A model generated the notes under the pieces. The model saw only the letters and a program-made list of their open reading frames with translations. It ran no database searches and was not told the origin of the DNA. DNA of 64,000 nucleotides from Desulfosporosinus shakirovi (GTDB lineage Bacteria > Bacillota > Desulfitobacteriia > Desulfitobacteriales > Desulfitobacteriaceae), in NCBI RefSeq assembly GCF_020595055.1, contig NZ_JAJDOO010000003.1, positions 1-64,000 of the forward strand. Direction: 5' to 3'. Positions 63,513-64,000 of this stretch are shown here, piece by piece. A program made the translations under genes and the position numbers. Within the stretch, counting starts at the first letter, position 1. Each line of letters begins with the position of its first letter.

Positions 63513-64000
63513 CTATTTCACCTTAAATTGAGAGCACTCTATAAATAATCGTTCATAACCTTGGGTCACGCTCAATTCCAGATAGTTAAAGTCTCGGGCC
63601 AGCTTTATCATTTCTCGGCGGGTTTCCAGGGACATCAGGGCAAGATAAGCTCCGGTTTTGGAGGAATTACCGATGTAGGTGATTTTATCTCGGACAGCCT
63701 TCGGTAAAATATCCGTCCCCACCAAACTTTCGACGGATAGATGAGCGCCGAACTGACCAGCTACAATCACCTCATCCAGATCCGAAAATGTGAGATCCAT
63801 AGCCTTTACCAGTGCCACAAATCCGGATAAAATCGCACTCTTGGCCAGTTGTACCTGGCGCACATCCCCCTGAGTAATGAGGACTTTATGGGGACCCTCT
63901 CCGATACGGATTCGTCGTTTCTTCCCATCGAGGTCAATATAGGGCAGTCTGGGGTCCCCCGCCTCTAGCTCTTCAGGCTTAACAATATTGCCACGGGCTG
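63513..64000 (-). CDS. RACo-type corrinoid reductive activator (DUF4445), partial
   Basis: This is the C-terminal about 162 residues of an ASKHA-domain protein; the frame is open through the right edge, so the N-terminus with its 2Fe-2S domain lies outside. Conserved runs are KVLITQGDVRQVQLAKSAI, DEVIVAGQFGAHLS and TYIGNSSKTGAYLALMS. Such proteins use ATP to reduce Co(II) corrinoids in methyltransferase systems. Together with the CobW-like GTPase this marks a corrinoid methyl-transfer locus. Confidence 0.9.
   Translation of the reverse strand, partial: ARGNIVKPEELEAGDPRLPYIDLDGKKRRIRIGEGPHKVLITQGDVRQVQLAKSAILSGFVALVKAMDLTFSDLDEVIVAGQFGAHLSVESLVGTDILPKAVRDKITYIGNSSKTGAYLALMSLETRREMIKLARDFNYLELSVTQGYERLFIECSQFKVK

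Noticed and set aside
1-64000. CRISPR arrays, rRNA genes, prophage modules
   Set aside because: No regularly spaced repeats, rRNA sequence or phage structural genes were seen.

Overview
The window looks like chromosome from a spore-forming anaerobic Firmicute of the Desulfosporosinus/Desulfitobacterium type (Peptococcaceae, Clostridia). This rests on gene content and style: many TTG and GTG starts behind strong AGGAGG-type Shine-Dalgarno sites, a T-box leader, a B12 riboswitch, a Tat-exported [NiFe] hydrogenase with cytochrome b, selenium-cofactor genes beside molybdenum hydroxylases, an aryl-sulfate sulfotransferase, and a corrinoid reductive activator (RACo type) at the right edge. The genus is inference; no rRNA or other marker fixes it.

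Layout. 1-6.5 kb: a chemotaxis transducer, an autoregulated PadR/membrane-protein operon, an FMN oxidoreductase and a radical SAM protein. 6.8-9.6 kb: a selenium operon (YedE transporter, TusA-like protein, DUF3343, SufS-like lyase). 9.6-9.95 kb: a patchwork of relics copied from genes elsewhere in the window. 10.1-12.7 kb: T-box-controlled ilvBN. 12.8-16.5 kb: a REP-type transposase with its repeats, a membrane protein and a MarR/DUF169 pair with two matching operators. 16.7-24.8 kb: a nucleoside (BMP-type) ABC transporter with a YesM/YesN-type two-component system, interrupted by a 0.75-kb GC-rich element without a convincing gene. 25-32 kb: CoA-disulfide reductase with rhodanese domain, thioredoxin, aryl-sulfate sulfotransferase and an SLC13 anion carrier; two tandem LysR regulators follow to 34 kb. 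34-42.4 kb: small metabolic and regulatory genes (isochorismatase family, panB, DsrE family, divergent XRE regulators, GNAT, DUF3786, YibE/F) with several gene relics and a candidate small RNA. 42.5-47 kb: a B12 riboswitch followed by a Nik/Opp-type ABC transporter whose binding protein is broken. 48-51.5 kb: [NiFe] hydrogenase hyaABC. 51.7-58.7 kb: molybdenum hydroxylase genes, one set decayed and one fused 856-residue selenium-type xanthine dehydrogenase intact, with MocA-like proteins, a MocA-winged-helix fusion and a second DUF3343 gene. 58.7-60.6 kb: tRNA-Gln, tRNA-Glu, tRNA-Lys and gltX. 61-64 kb: an S49-peptidase relic, a coiled-coil gene with an in-frame amber codon, a small Cys/His-rich protein, a CobW-like GTPase and the RACo-type protein.

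How it fits together. The 7-9.6 kb operon and the 54-58.6 kb genes are the two halves expected for a labile-selenium molybdenum hydroxylase: selenium import and carriage on one side, enzyme and cofactor maturation on the other. Nucleoside uptake at 16.7-22 kb could feed purines to the xanthine-dehydrogenase-like enzyme. A recurring theme is genes that keep both ends but have lost the middle (CoA-disulfide reductase copy, solute-binding protein, hydroxylase FAD and Mo subunits, probably an S49 peptidase).
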